The notes: generated from the letters alone by a model not told the origin. A stretch of DNA of 5,961 nt from an uncultured Elusimicrobium sp. (GCA_946061795.1 CAMGSK010000095.1:1-5961); one strand, 5' to 3'; shown: positions 1 to 5,648, counted from the first letter of the stretch. Translations and numbers: made by a program.

Positions 1-474
1 TGACGGAATCCGGCCGCCTGACCTCGCGTCCGCCACGTCGTCCGGCTCCGGTTTTTTATCCAGGTTCAAAGCCAGCTGTACCATGCGCTGTACTTGTTTT
101 TTATCCGCGGTTCCCGTGCCGCACAGCAGCATTTTAACGCGTTTGGGAGGATAGAAGGAAATAACTTTGCCCGCCTGTTCGCAAGCCAAAATAATGACTC
201 CGCGCGTCATGACGGTATTGGCCATGGTGACGGCGCGCTTTAGGAAAAAGTTCTGCTCCATGGCCACTTGGTCCGGGCGGTAATTGGCCAAAATTTTTTG
301 AAGTTCTTGATAGATAAAGTTCAGCCGTTTGGGTAAGTCCTGTCCCGCCTGGGTGTGAATCAACCCACAGGCCGCCAGCGTAAGCTCGGCGCGCGCCCCG
401 CGGCGCACTACGGCCCAGCCAGTACGGTCCAATCCGGGGTCTATGCCCAAAACGACGGAAGAGGATAAATTCAT
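1..474 (-). CDS. ruvC: RuvC, Holliday-junction endonuclease (partial, 3' end beyond left edge)
   Basis: RuvC is the dimeric metal-dependent nuclease that cuts Holliday junctions after RuvAB branch migration in recombinational repair. The visible part is 158 residues starting at the ATG read from 474. The RNase H-like fold signature is clear: GIDPG near residues 10-14 with catalytic D12, AMEQNFF with E73, the GTGTADKKQV segment at 119-128, and the acidic PDDVADA at 144-150. D146 and D149 there match the last two of the four carboxylates of E. coli RuvC (D7, E66, D138, D141). The gene follows yebC on the same strand after 60 nt, a widespread arrangement often continued by ruvA and ruvB. No Shine-Dalgarno is seen before this start. 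The final eight residues (RSGGRIPS) do not look like the usual hydrophobic helix that follows the last aspartate; this is either a divergent end or a frameshift near the edge. The family assignment is very secure. Confidence 0.95.
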   Translation of the reverse strand, partial: MNLSSSVVLGIDPGLDRTGWAVVRRGARAELTLAACGLIHTQAGQDLPKRLNFIYQELQKILANYRPDQVAMEQNFFLKRAVTMANTVMTRGVIILACEQAGKVISFYPPKRVKMLLCGTGTADKKQVQRMVQLALNLDKKPEPDDVADARSGGRIPS

Positions 475-515
475 ATTTTAAATAAACCGCCCGTGTCCTT
501 TTGGCCGCGGGCGGT
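475..515 (-). terminator. GC hairpin between yebC and ruvC, possible weak terminator or attenuator
   Basis: A perfect 8-bp stem (ACCGCCCG with CGGGCGGT, arms 486-493 and 508-515) has a 14-nt loop. On the minus strand it is followed by TTTATTTAAAAT, which runs directly into the ruvC start codon. The U tract is interrupted, so termination may be partial. The hairpin sits 20 nt after the yebC stop and could lower ruvC expression relative to yebC or stabilise the yebC 3' end. The stem is seen directly; the function is inferred. Confidence 0.45.
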
Positions 516-534
516 GAACGGAAATGATAAATAC

Positions 535-1290
535 TTATTTGTCCAGTTTGGCCATAATATCGTCGGGGATATTATAGTTGGAATAGACGTTTTTCGTATC
601 GTCGTGGTCGTCCAGTTCTTCCAGCATGTTCATGAGGGATTCGGCCACGTGTTCGTCAGTAATGTTTACTTCCGTATCCGGCAGCATGGTCAACTCGGCC
701 GATTCGGGAGTAATGCCTTTATCTTCAATGGCTTTTTTAACGGCTTCGAACGTGGCGTCCGGAGCGGTGATGACTTCAAAAGCGTCTCCTTCCGTGCGCA
801 CGTCTTCGGCTCCTGCTTCCAAGGCCAGATTCATCAAGTCGTCTTCAGAGACGGCGTCTTTGGCGACCACAATAACGCCTTTGCTTTTAAACATGTAAGA
901 CACGCAGCCGGAGGTGCCGATAGAGCCGCCGCGGCTGGTGAAAATTTTGCGGATTTCCGCAAACGTGCGGTTTTTGTTGTCCGTGGTGCATTCCACGATG
1001 ACCGCCGTGGAACCCGGGCCGTAGCCTTCATACGTGATTTCTTCATAAGACACGCCGGGCAGCTGGCCGGTGCCTTTCATGATGGCACGTTTGACGTTGT
1101 CCAGCGGCATGTTGGCCGCGCGGGCGTCGTCCATGGCTTTGCGCAAGCGGGGGTTCTGGTCGGGATTGCCGCCGCTCATTTTGGCGGCGATGGTGATTTC
1201 TCTCAAAATTTTGGTAAATACTTTGCCTTTTTTGGCGTCGACAAGAGCTTTTTTGTGCTTAATGCCGGCCCAGTGCGAATGTCCACCCAT
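535..1290 (-). CDS. yebC: YebC/TACO1-family protein (translation-associated or DNA-binding regulator)
   Basis: This is a full-length 251-residue member of the YebC/PmpR/TACO1 family, which usually has about 240-250 residues. Family hallmarks are visible: the basic N-terminus GHSHWAGIKHKKALVDAKKG (residues 3-22), the GGNPDQNPRLRKAMDDARAANMP stretch near 40-62, and GYGPGSTAVIVECTTDNKNR around 89-108. The acidic C-terminal domain ends MAKLDK. Members have been described as transcription regulators (Pseudomonas PmpR) and more recently as factors easing ribosome stalling; TACO1 is the mitochondrial homologue. Which role applies here cannot be read from sequence. The ATG at 1290 is supported by an AAGGAG Shine-Dalgarno 6 nt upstream and by the conserved N-terminus starting at once. 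It lies upstream of ruvC on the same strand and divergent from the AlkD-like gene. Confidence 0.97.
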   Translation of the reverse strand: MGGHSHWAGIKHKKALVDAKKGKVFTKILREITIAAKMSGGNPDQNPRLRKAMDDARAANMPLDNVKRAIMKGTGQLPGVSYEEITYEGYGPGSTAVIVECTTDNKNRTFAEIRKIFTSRGGSIGTSGCVSYMFKSKGVIVVAKDAVSEDDLMNLALEAGAEDVRTEGDAFEVITAPDATFEAVKKAIEDKGITPESAELTMLPDTEVNITDEHVAESLMNMLEELDDHDDTKNVYSNYNIPDDIMAKLDK

Positions 1291-1296
1291 GGGATG

Positions 1297-1302
1297 CTCC
1301 TT
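1297..1302 (-). promoter_or_regulatory. Shine-Dalgarno of yebC
   Basis: AAGGAG on the minus strand lies 6 nt before the yebC ATG and fixes the start. It is the only strong ribosome binding site among the first genes of transcription units in this window, which makes its absence elsewhere informative. Confidence 0.85.
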
Positions 1303-1322
1303 ACTGCAAGATTAGATAATTT

Positions 1323-1328
1323 ATTCTA
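1323..1328 (-). promoter_or_regulatory. Candidate -10 box for yebC-ruvC
   Basis: TAGAAT on the minus strand is a plausible -10 hexamer. It would start transcription near 1316 and leave a leader of about 25 nt containing the AAGGAG site. No good -35 is present at the normal spacing. The region is AT-rich, so chance matches are easy. Confidence 0.3.
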
Positions 1329-1354
1329 CCAAATTTTACGCGGGCGGAATATGA

Positions 1355-1360
1355 TAAAAT
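1355..1360 (+). promoter_or_regulatory. Candidate -10 box directly before the AlkD-like gene
   Basis: TAAAAT ends 6 nt before the GTG start at 1367, so transcription would begin on or next to the start codon. An overlapping alternative, TATGAT at 1350-1355, would give a leader of about 5 nt. No convincing -35 is seen. No Shine-Dalgarno lies at a workable distance, and the GAGAG at 1361-1365 is too close to the start. Confidence 0.35.
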
Positions 1361-1366
1361 GAGAGC

Positions 1367-2080
1367 GTGAAAAACGCCCCCGCTCTCTTGCGTTATTTGC
1401 TCGCCTGCGCCGATCCGGCCCAGGCCGCTGTTTTGCGCGGTTTTTTTAAAACGGGCAAAGGGGAATATGGAGAAGGGGACGAGTTTTTGGGTTTGCGCGT
1501 GCCGCAAACCCGCGCGCTGGTCAAGCGGTTTTGGAAAGAAACGGACTGGAAAGACTTGGAAACGCTCTTTGCGTCCCGGTGGCATGAAGCGCGTTTGGCC
1601 GCCGCGCTGGTTCTGGTGGAAAAGTTTGAACGCGCGGAAGAGGAAAAAACGCGCGGAGAAGTTTTCCGTTTTTATGTGAAGCATTTGCCCCGGTGCAACA
1701 ATTGGGATTTGATTGATTTGTCCGTTTATAAAATTTTGGGCGCATATCTGTATGAAAAAAAAGACAGCCGTTGGTTTGACCGCTTGGCCCGCTCGGAGAA
1801 TTTGTGGGAACAGCGCGCCGCTGTCGTCGGTACGATGTATTGGGTCAAGCGGGGGAAATTCGGACCCACGCTTTCTTTGGCGGAGTTTTTTCTCATGCAC
1901 AAACATGATTTGATGCATAAAGCCTGCGGATGGCTGCTGCGCGAAGTGGGGAAAAAGGATGAAAAGGTGCTGTGTTTGTTTTTGGACAGATTTTATCGGC
2001 AAATGCCGCGCACCATGTTGCGCTATGCGTTGGAAAAATTAAATCCGCAAAAGCGAAAATTTTATATGAACAGGAAATAA
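1367..2080 (+). CDS. AlkD-like DNA alkylation repair protein (HEAT-like repeat glycosylase family)
   Basis: This 237-residue protein is of the DNA alkylation repair family typified by Bacillus cereus AlkD, an all-helical HEAT-like repeat glycosylase that removes alkylated bases without flipping them. Key positions are present: the NNWDLIDLS motif at 111-119 supplies W113 and D117 (AlkD W109, D113), WEQR at 147-150 supplies R150 (AlkD R148), and KACGWLLREVGKKD at 185-198 supplies W189 (AlkD W187). The MPRTMLRYALEKL stretch at 213-225 is a typical C-terminal signature. The length is normal. The start is GTG at 1367; the ATG at 1359 is out of frame and hits a stop after two codons. The gene is divergent from yebC and is followed after 3 nt by a small membrane protein gene, so the two are probably cotranscribed. 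The family call is firm; activity on a particular lesion is inferred from the conserved residues. Confidence 0.93.
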   Translation: MKNAPALLRYLLACADPAQAAVLRGFFKTGKGEYGEGDEFLGLRVPQTRALVKRFWKETDWKDLETLFASRWHEARLAAALVLVEKFERAEEEKTRGEVFRFYVKHLPRCNNWDLIDLSVYKILGAYLYEKKDSRWFDRLARSENLWEQRAAVVGTMYWVKRGKFGPTLSLAEFFLMHKHDLMHKACGWLLREVGKKDEKVLCLFLDRFYRQMPRTMLRYALEKLNPQKRKFYMNRK

Positions 2081-2083
2081 AAC

Positions 2084-2656
2084 ATGCGCGGAAAAAAGAC
2101 AAACTCTCCGTTAAAATACGTAAAACCGGAGTCGGAAGAAAAAGTATTTTTTACCTGCAAAAGCTGGGCTTGGGCGAGGATAGCTGCGGGATTTCTGTTC
2201 GGGGGTATGGTCGTGTCGGTCGGAAGGTCGTCAGTGACTTGGGTGCTGGCCGGAGCGATTATTTGGGCCATTTTTGTATGGATCGGAGTAAAAAACCTGT
2301 TTTGGCCTGCGCCTGTGGCGGCGGTGACCAAGCAGGGGATAAAAATAAAAAAACGTTTATTTACGTGGACCTCCCTGGGAGGGGTTTGTTTCCTTTGGAA
2401 GTATTATAGAAACACTCCTTCCGGATGCAGCAGTGAAGAGGTTTTGGTCCTCGGAAAAAACAATTTGTTCAGTTTAATCCGGCTGAGTGAAGCGGACCAA
2501 AAAAATTTAATCGGTTTGCTTAAACGTTGGGGGATAAACGTCGTTGTTCGGGAAAAGGTTCATATTCCGTTTTTAAGATATTTCCGGGGCGGAGAGGATT
2601 TGTCAATACAATCCTGCGGAGAACGAATCCGTCGGTTCTTTACGCGGCATAAATAG
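2084..2656 (+). CDS. Small membrane protein with two N-terminal helices and a PH-like cytosolic tail (unknown function)
   Basis: I do not recognise a named family. The 190-residue product has a basic N-terminus, two hydrophobic segments at about 30-46 and 52-74 forming a hairpin, then a soluble part. The segment VTKQGIKIKKRLFTWTSLGG (81-100) reads as paired strands, followed by more strand-like segments to about 133 and a helix (SEADQKNLIGLLKRWG, 135-150). Two transmembrane helices followed by a strand-rich domain with a final helix resemble bacterial PH-like membrane proteins (YcxB or STM3941 type); this is a pattern-level resemblance only. The basic C-terminus ends RIRRFFTRHK. The start at 2084 is supported by AGGA at 2072-2075, 8 nt upstream and inside the end of the AlkD-like gene, which suggests coupled expression. 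Low similarity to known families would not be surprising. Confidence 0.75.
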   Translation: MRGKKTNSPLKYVKPESEEKVFFTCKSWAWARIAAGFLFGGMVVSVGRSSVTWVLAGAIIWAIFVWIGVKNLFWPAPVAAVTKQGIKIKKRLFTWTSLGGVCFLWKYYRNTPSGCSSEEVLVLGKNNLFSLIRLSEADQKNLIGLLKRWGINVVVREKVHIPFLRYFRGGEDLSIQSCGERIRRFFTRHK

Positions 2657-2672
2657 CGTGCCGGGGGGTTTT
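2645..2672 (+). terminator. Weak hairpin at the end of the AlkD-like operon
   Basis: CGGCA (2645-2649) can pair with TGCCG (2659-2663) across a 9-nt loop that contains the TAG stop, and GGGGGTTTT follows. The stem is short and the T run is only four, so this is a poor intrinsic terminator. No better one is seen for this operon on the plus strand. Confidence 0.2.
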
Positions 2673-2690
2673 ACTGCCATTTTACTGCCA
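2669..2690. repeat. Tandem duplication of an 11-nt unit
   Basis: TTTTACTGCCA occurs twice in perfect tandem (2669-2679 and 2680-2690) in the AT-rich gap after the membrane protein gene. Two copies could be a slippage product or a paired binding site; nothing in the sequence decides between them. Confidence 0.6.
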
Positions 2691-2746
2691 ACGTCATTAT
2701 ATCTCATTTTCTTTTATATACATTATTTTCTCATTATTTCTCGACG

Positions 2747-2784
2747 AAAAAAAGAGTTTTGTATAGATAAACACTATACAAAAC
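2747..2784 (-). terminator. Rho-independent terminator of tRNA-Arg
   Basis: On the minus strand an 11-bp perfect stem (GTTTTGTATAG with CTATACAAAAC, arms 2784-2774 and 2766-2756, 7-nt loop) is followed at once by TCTTTTTTT (2755-2747). It starts 16 nt after the tRNA 3' end. The stem is AT-rich but long, and the U tract is strong. There is no T tract on the plus-strand side, so it serves the minus strand only. Confidence 0.85.
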
Positions 2785-2799
2785 GCTTCTATAGCAAAA

Positions 2800-2872
2800 T
2801 GCCCCGTGCGGGATTCGAACCCGAACCACCGGTTCCGAAGACCGGTACTCTATCCAGTTGAGCTAACGGGGC
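2800..2872 (-). tRNA. tRNA-Arg (anticodon UCG)
   Basis: A 73-nt cloverleaf is seen without an encoded CCA. The acceptor stem is GCCCCGT (2872-2866) with ACGGGGC (2807-2801), and the discriminator A is at 2800. The D arm is GCTC...GAGT. The anticodon stem CCGGT/ACCGG encloses loop CTTCGGA with anticodon TCG at 2838-2836, which reads the arginine codon CGA and probably others of the CGN box by wobble. The T loop is TTCGAAT. The first T-stem pair (T with C) is a mismatch; the other four pairs are good. Because CCA is not encoded, the transcript needs CCA addition, which the nucleotidyltransferase family gene at 4551-5648 might supply. The gene lies 44 nt after the cation transporter gene on the same strand and has its own apparent promoter and terminator. 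Confidence 0.96.
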
Positions 2873-2886
2873 GAAAAAGCCTACTT

Positions 2887-2895
2887 ATTGTATCA
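2887..2895 (-). promoter_or_regulatory. Extended -10 promoter of tRNA-Arg
   Basis: TGATACAAT on the minus strand fits an extended -10 element (TG, one base, TACAAT). The predicted start near 2880 is about 8 nt before the mature tRNA 5' end. No good -35 is seen 16-18 nt upstream, as expected for an extended -10 promoter. A short ACGCG/CGCGT hairpin (2901-2917) overlaps the end of the transporter gene just upstream but lacks a U tract. Confidence 0.5.
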
Positions 2896-2916
2896 TTTTT
2901 ACGCGCAAGAAACGCG

Positions 2917-3828
2917 TCAGTTCCCGCGGTCAAGAGAGAGCGGTTCCGGATGAACGGTCACAAACGTTCCCGCGCCGAATTTTTCTTTTAAGCGCGTTTC
3001 CACTTCTTCAGTGATTTGGTGCACCCGTACAAAAGGGGTATCGTCTTCCACGTAAATGTGCAATTCAATGGCCGCGTGCGGCCCGATGCGGCGGGTTTTG
3101 ATGTCGTGCGGCCGCCGTACGCCGGGCACCTGCGCGCAAAGCTCGCCGATTTCCCGCAACGCCTGTATCCCTAAAGATCCGTCTGACAGTTCGCGCCAGA
3201 CATTTTTTAAAATCTGCCAGGAAGCGTCAAAAATAAAACAGCTGACGATAACCGCCGCCAGCGGGTCCAGCACCGTCCATTTGGGGCCTAAAAAATACGC
3301 GCCCGATATACCTGCCAGCGTGCCGACGGAAGATAAAGCGTCGGAGCGGTGATGCCAGGCATTGGCCAGCAGCGCCTGACTGTCGGAGGCTTTGGCGGCG
3401 CGCAGCGTATAGCGGTAGAGCCATTCTTTAACGATAATAGAAAGCCCCGCCGCCAGCAGGGCGATCAGTCTGGGTGCGGGGGGAGTCTGCCCCTGCGCCG
3501 CGGCCAAAATGGCGTGCAGCGCGTCCCACAAAATTTTGCCGCCCACCCAAATAAGGGCCAGCGTAATCGCCGCGGCGGCCAACGTTTCAAAACGTCCGTG
3601 GCCGTAGGCGTGGTCTTCATCGGCGGGTTTGGCGGAAAGTTTTAAGCTGACCAGCACCACCGCGTCCGTGACGGTGTCTGAAAGAGAATGTACGGCGTCG
3701 GCCACCATGGCCGCGCTCCGTCCCAGCAGTCCAGCGGCCATTTTTACGCCGCATAGGACCAAATTGACGGCCAGGCCGCGCAGAGTCACTTCCCGGGCCC
3801 GGTCCTTGTATTGTCTGTTTTCTTGCAT
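2917..3828 (-). CDS. Cation diffusion facilitator transporter (FieF-like, Zn2+/Fe2+ type)
   Basis: This 303-residue inner-membrane metal/proton antiporter of the CDF family exports divalent cations from the cytosol. The transport site is complete: HSLSDTVTD in TM2 gives D51 and D55, and HHRSD in TM5 gives H159 and D163, matching E. coli FieF D45, D49, H153, D157. DEDHAYGHG (70-78) carries the second site (D70, H73, H77). The C-terminal cytosolic dimerisation domain (about 213-300) has H241, H257, H270 and H293, with E295 where FieF has D285. The DD-HD site points to Zn/Fe specificity rather than Mn, though the true substrate is not provable from sequence. Six hydrophobic segments are apparent. 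The ATG at 3828 has no Shine-Dalgarno but is followed directly by the usual basic CDF N-terminus. It is divergent from the CpXC gene across an 87-nt gap. Confidence 0.95.
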   Translation of the reverse strand: MQENRQYKDRAREVTLRGLAVNLVLCGVKMAAGLLGRSAAMVADAVHSLSDTVTDAVVLVSLKLSAKPADEDHAYGHGRFETLAAAAITLALIWVGGKILWDALHAILAAAQGQTPPAPRLIALLAAGLSIIVKEWLYRYTLRAAKASDSQALLANAWHHRSDALSSVGTLAGISGAYFLGPKWTVLDPLAAVIVSCFIFDASWQILKNVWRELSDGSLGIQALREIGELCAQVPGVRRPHDIKTRRIGPHAAIELHIYVEDDTPFVRVHQITEEVETRLKEKFGAGTFVTVHPEPLSLDRGN

Positions 3829-3835
3829 ATACTTA

Positions 3836-3841
3836 ATTGTA
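3836..3841 (-). promoter_or_regulatory. Candidate -10 box directly before the CDF gene
   Basis: TACAAT on the minus strand ends 7 nt before the transporter ATG, so transcription would start at or beside the start codon. No -35 match is visible 17 nt upstream and no ribosome binding site is present. The same hexamer appears in the tRNA-Arg promoter. Confidence 0.4.
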
Positions 3842-3877
3842 TAACTTTACAGGGAGGCCGTGCGGAGCAAAAAAATC

Positions 3878-3909
3878 TTGACACAAATCATTTATTTTTT
3901 TGGTATAAA
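3878..3909 (+). promoter_or_regulatory. Promoter of the CpXC-nucleotidyltransferase operon
   Basis: A perfect -35 hexamer TTGACA (3878-3883) and TATAAA (3904-3909), the latter preceded by TGG as an extended -10, are separated by 20 nt. This spacing is longer than the usual 17, so the extended -10 may carry most of the strength. The -10 ends 6 nt before the ATG at 3916, which puts the expected transcription start on the start codon. Confidence 0.6.
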
Positions 3910-3915
3910 TATATT

Positions 3916-4554
3916 ATGAGGTCGATTAAGTCTCAAGAAACCCTAAGCTGTCCCAATGGATGCGAGCCGTTTGAGGCCGACCATTGGACGTTCGTCAACG
4001 CAGGCCAAGACCCCGATTTGAAAGACGCGGTTTTGGGCGGAGAATTAAATTTGTGCCGCTGTCCCCATTGCGGCGAATTCTTCTACGGAGACATTGATTT
4101 TATTTATTTAGACGAACAAAGCAGCCTGCTGGTTTTTGTTTTCTCGGACAAAAACCGCAAAAATAAAGGGGATCTGCTTGAAAAAATGCGGCGCGATTAC
4201 GCGCAGCTCAAAGATACGCTTTTTAAGCAGCTGAATCTGGACTTCGGGCCGATGTGCGTATTCGGTCTGGAGGAGCTTAAGGAGGTGGTAGAAACAGAAC
4301 AAAAACGTACCGATGAATCAGAAGCCATTGCAGCTGCCGCTGCCGCGCTGGGAATGAAGATTGCGCGGCTAAAGCCCGAATGGGCGCGGGAACGGGGGTT
4401 CCCTCTGTACACGGCGGCTGGGGCGGATGAAACGGCTGTGAGTTATGCCGGTTCCGCCCGCAAGGTGCTTGAGTCGGGACTGAAAAGCCCGCTGCTCAAA
4501 CACTTTGCAGAGAAAATGGAAGGGGGCGGCGCAAACGCGCCAGAAGTATTATGA
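3916..4554 (+). CDS. CpXC-domain protein (putative zinc-binding, function unknown)
   Basis: This 212-residue protein begins with a CpXC-type domain. LSCPNGC (10-16) and CRCPHCGEFF (47-56) provide two cysteine pairs (C12/C16 and C49/C52) that probably hold a zinc ion, framing the typical region WTFVNAGQDPDLKDAVLGG (24-42). The domain ends in hydrophobic strands at 70-77 (SLLVFVF). A charged helical middle, an alanine-rich run near 139-144 and a soluble tail follow. The first motif has three residues between cysteines rather than two, a small deviation. No signal peptide or membrane segment is seen, so it is likely cytosolic. I chose the ATG at 3916 because the promoter lies just before it; a longer in-frame reading from 3811 would run through the promoter and into the divergent transporter gene. 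The stop overlaps the next gene's start (ATGA), implying translational coupling. The biochemical role of the family is unknown to me. Confidence 0.85.
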   Translation: MRSIKSQETLSCPNGCEPFEADHWTFVNAGQDPDLKDAVLGGELNLCRCPHCGEFFYGDIDFIYLDEQSSLLVFVFSDKNRKNKGDLLEKMRRDYAQLKDTLFKQLNLDFGPMCVFGLEELKEVVETEQKRTDESEAIAAAAAALGMKIARLKPEWARERGFPLYTAAGADETAVSYAGSARKVLESGLKSPLLKHFAEKMEGGGANAPEVL

Positions 4555-5648
4555 TACCGAGAAAACACAAAGAGTTGTTGCAGTGCATCGGCAAATATGC
4601 CGATAAGTTGGGACTGAAGGCCTGGGTGGTGGGAGGAGCCGTTCGGGACTTCTATTTGGGAAGAGACACAAAAGACATTGACTTGACGTTTGAAGGTTCG
4701 CCGGAGTCCGTGGCCAATTTCTGCATACGGACGTGGGGCGGCACCAAACGCAAGTTCTCGCAGTTCAACACGTACCGCGTTGTTTTGGACAACGGCCTGA
4801 AGCTGGATTTGGTGCAGGCCCGCAAAGAAACGTACGCCCGCCCGGGCGCACTGCCTGAAATAACGCCTTCCAATATCAAAGACGACCTGTTCAGACGGGA
4901 TTTTACGGCCAATGCGTGGGCGCTGAGTATTTTGCCTAAAAATTTCGGCGCTTCCTATGATCCGTTCGGAGCCAAAAAAGCCATCGACAAAGGCGTCGTG
5001 AAAATTTTGCACGACAAAAGCTTTTCCGATGATCCGACGCGGCTGTTCCGCGCCGTTCGGTTTGCCGGCCGCTTCGGATGGACGATTGACCGGAAAACTT
5101 CTCAGCTGATGCAAGACGCTTCGCGCGAGGAATACCCGTTTATTCTCTCCCGCGAACGCGTGCGCCAGGAGTTCGTCAAAATCTTGGAAGAAAAAAACGT
5201 GCGCGAAATATTCGCGCTGATGGAACGCTACGAACTGTTGCCGTTTGTCTATCCGGGACTGAAATGGAACGACGTCCTCGCCAAAGGCAAAGGCGTAAGC
5301 GCCAAATTGGGGCTGTGCGCCTGCTTGTTGGAAGCCAGCGGTCCGGAGTTTCTGATCAGCCTGCATTTGCCCAAAGAAACGACGCACGAGCTGTTGGGCG
5401 CGTGGACGGTGGTGGACGAACAGAAGTCTCCCGCCGCACCGCTGACCCAGCTGCAGGAAGCCGTTGTGCGCGCGATGTGCCCCGGCCTCAAACGCACCGC
5501 GTTGGAGCCGTGCTTCATCAAAGGGCGTGAACTGCGCGAAATGGGCGTGAACGGACGCAATATCGCTTCCGTGCTGGACCGCTTCGGCAAATTGCAGTGG
5601 GCGGGCCGCATCGCCAACCGCGAGCAGGCCTTGAGCTTCCTGGATTAA
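4551..5648 (+). CDS. Class II tRNA nucleotidyltransferase / poly(A) polymerase family protein
   Basis: This 365-residue enzyme of the CCA-adding/poly(A) polymerase superfamily transfers nucleotides to RNA 3' ends. The head domain shows VVGGAVRDFYLG (26-37) and the catalytic DID at 42-44, with a third carboxylate probably D86 in LKLDLVQAR. RRDFTANAWAL (115-125) and DDPTRLFRAVRFAGRFGW (160-177) are the following conserved motifs, and RERVRQEF (201-208) matches the motif with the conserved ER and E. The C-terminal segment FIKGRELREMGVNGRNIASV (322-341), then a QWAGRI element, is usual in bacterial CCA-type enzymes. There is no HD phosphohydrolase domain, which longer CCA enzymes such as that of E. 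coli carry. CCA addition, A addition or CC addition cannot be told apart here; the nearby tRNA gene lacks an encoded CCA, so some CCA activity must exist in the cell. Its ATG overlaps the CpXC stop; only a weak AGAAG lies upstream. Confidence 0.92.
   Translation: MIPRKHKELLQCIGKYADKLGLKAWVVGGAVRDFYLGRDTKDIDLTFEGSPESVANFCIRTWGGTKRKFSQFNTYRVVLDNGLKLDLVQARKETYARPGALPEITPSNIKDDLFRRDFTANAWALSILPKNFGASYDPFGAKKAIDKGVVKILHDKSFSDDPTRLFRAVRFAGRFGWTIDRKTSQLMQDASREEYPFILSRERVRQEFVKILEEKNVREIFALMERYELLPFVYPGLKWNDVLAKGKGVSAKLGLCACLLEASGPEFLISLHLPKETTHELLGAWTVVDEQKSPAAPLTQLQEAVVRAMCPGLKRTALEPCFIKGRELREMGVNGRNIASVLDRFGKLQWAGRIANREQALSFLD

Noticed and set aside
493..1362. Long plus-strand open frame of 289 codons opposite yebC
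   Set aside because: It is antisense to a clear YebC gene, its Phe/Val/Gly/His-rich composition is typical of a reversed coding strand, and it has no recognisable motif.
1301..2002. Minus-strand open frame of 233 codons opposite the AlkD-like gene
   Set aside because: It is antisense to a gene with conserved AlkD residues and has no family signature of its own.
2756..2784. The 11-bp inverted repeat as a transposon end or operator
   Set aside because: Its place 16 nt after the tRNA and the T tract right behind it fit a terminator fully; no transposase or target duplication is present.
2800..2872. tRNA gene as the attachment site of an integrated element
   Set aside because: No integrase gene, no second copy of the tRNA 3' end and no shift to mobile-type genes are seen in the window.
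3811..3915. N-terminal extension of the CpXC gene from an in-frame ATG at 3811
   Set aside because: It would overlap the start of the divergent transporter gene and read through the TTGACA/TATAAA promoter; the conserved domain starts just after 3916.
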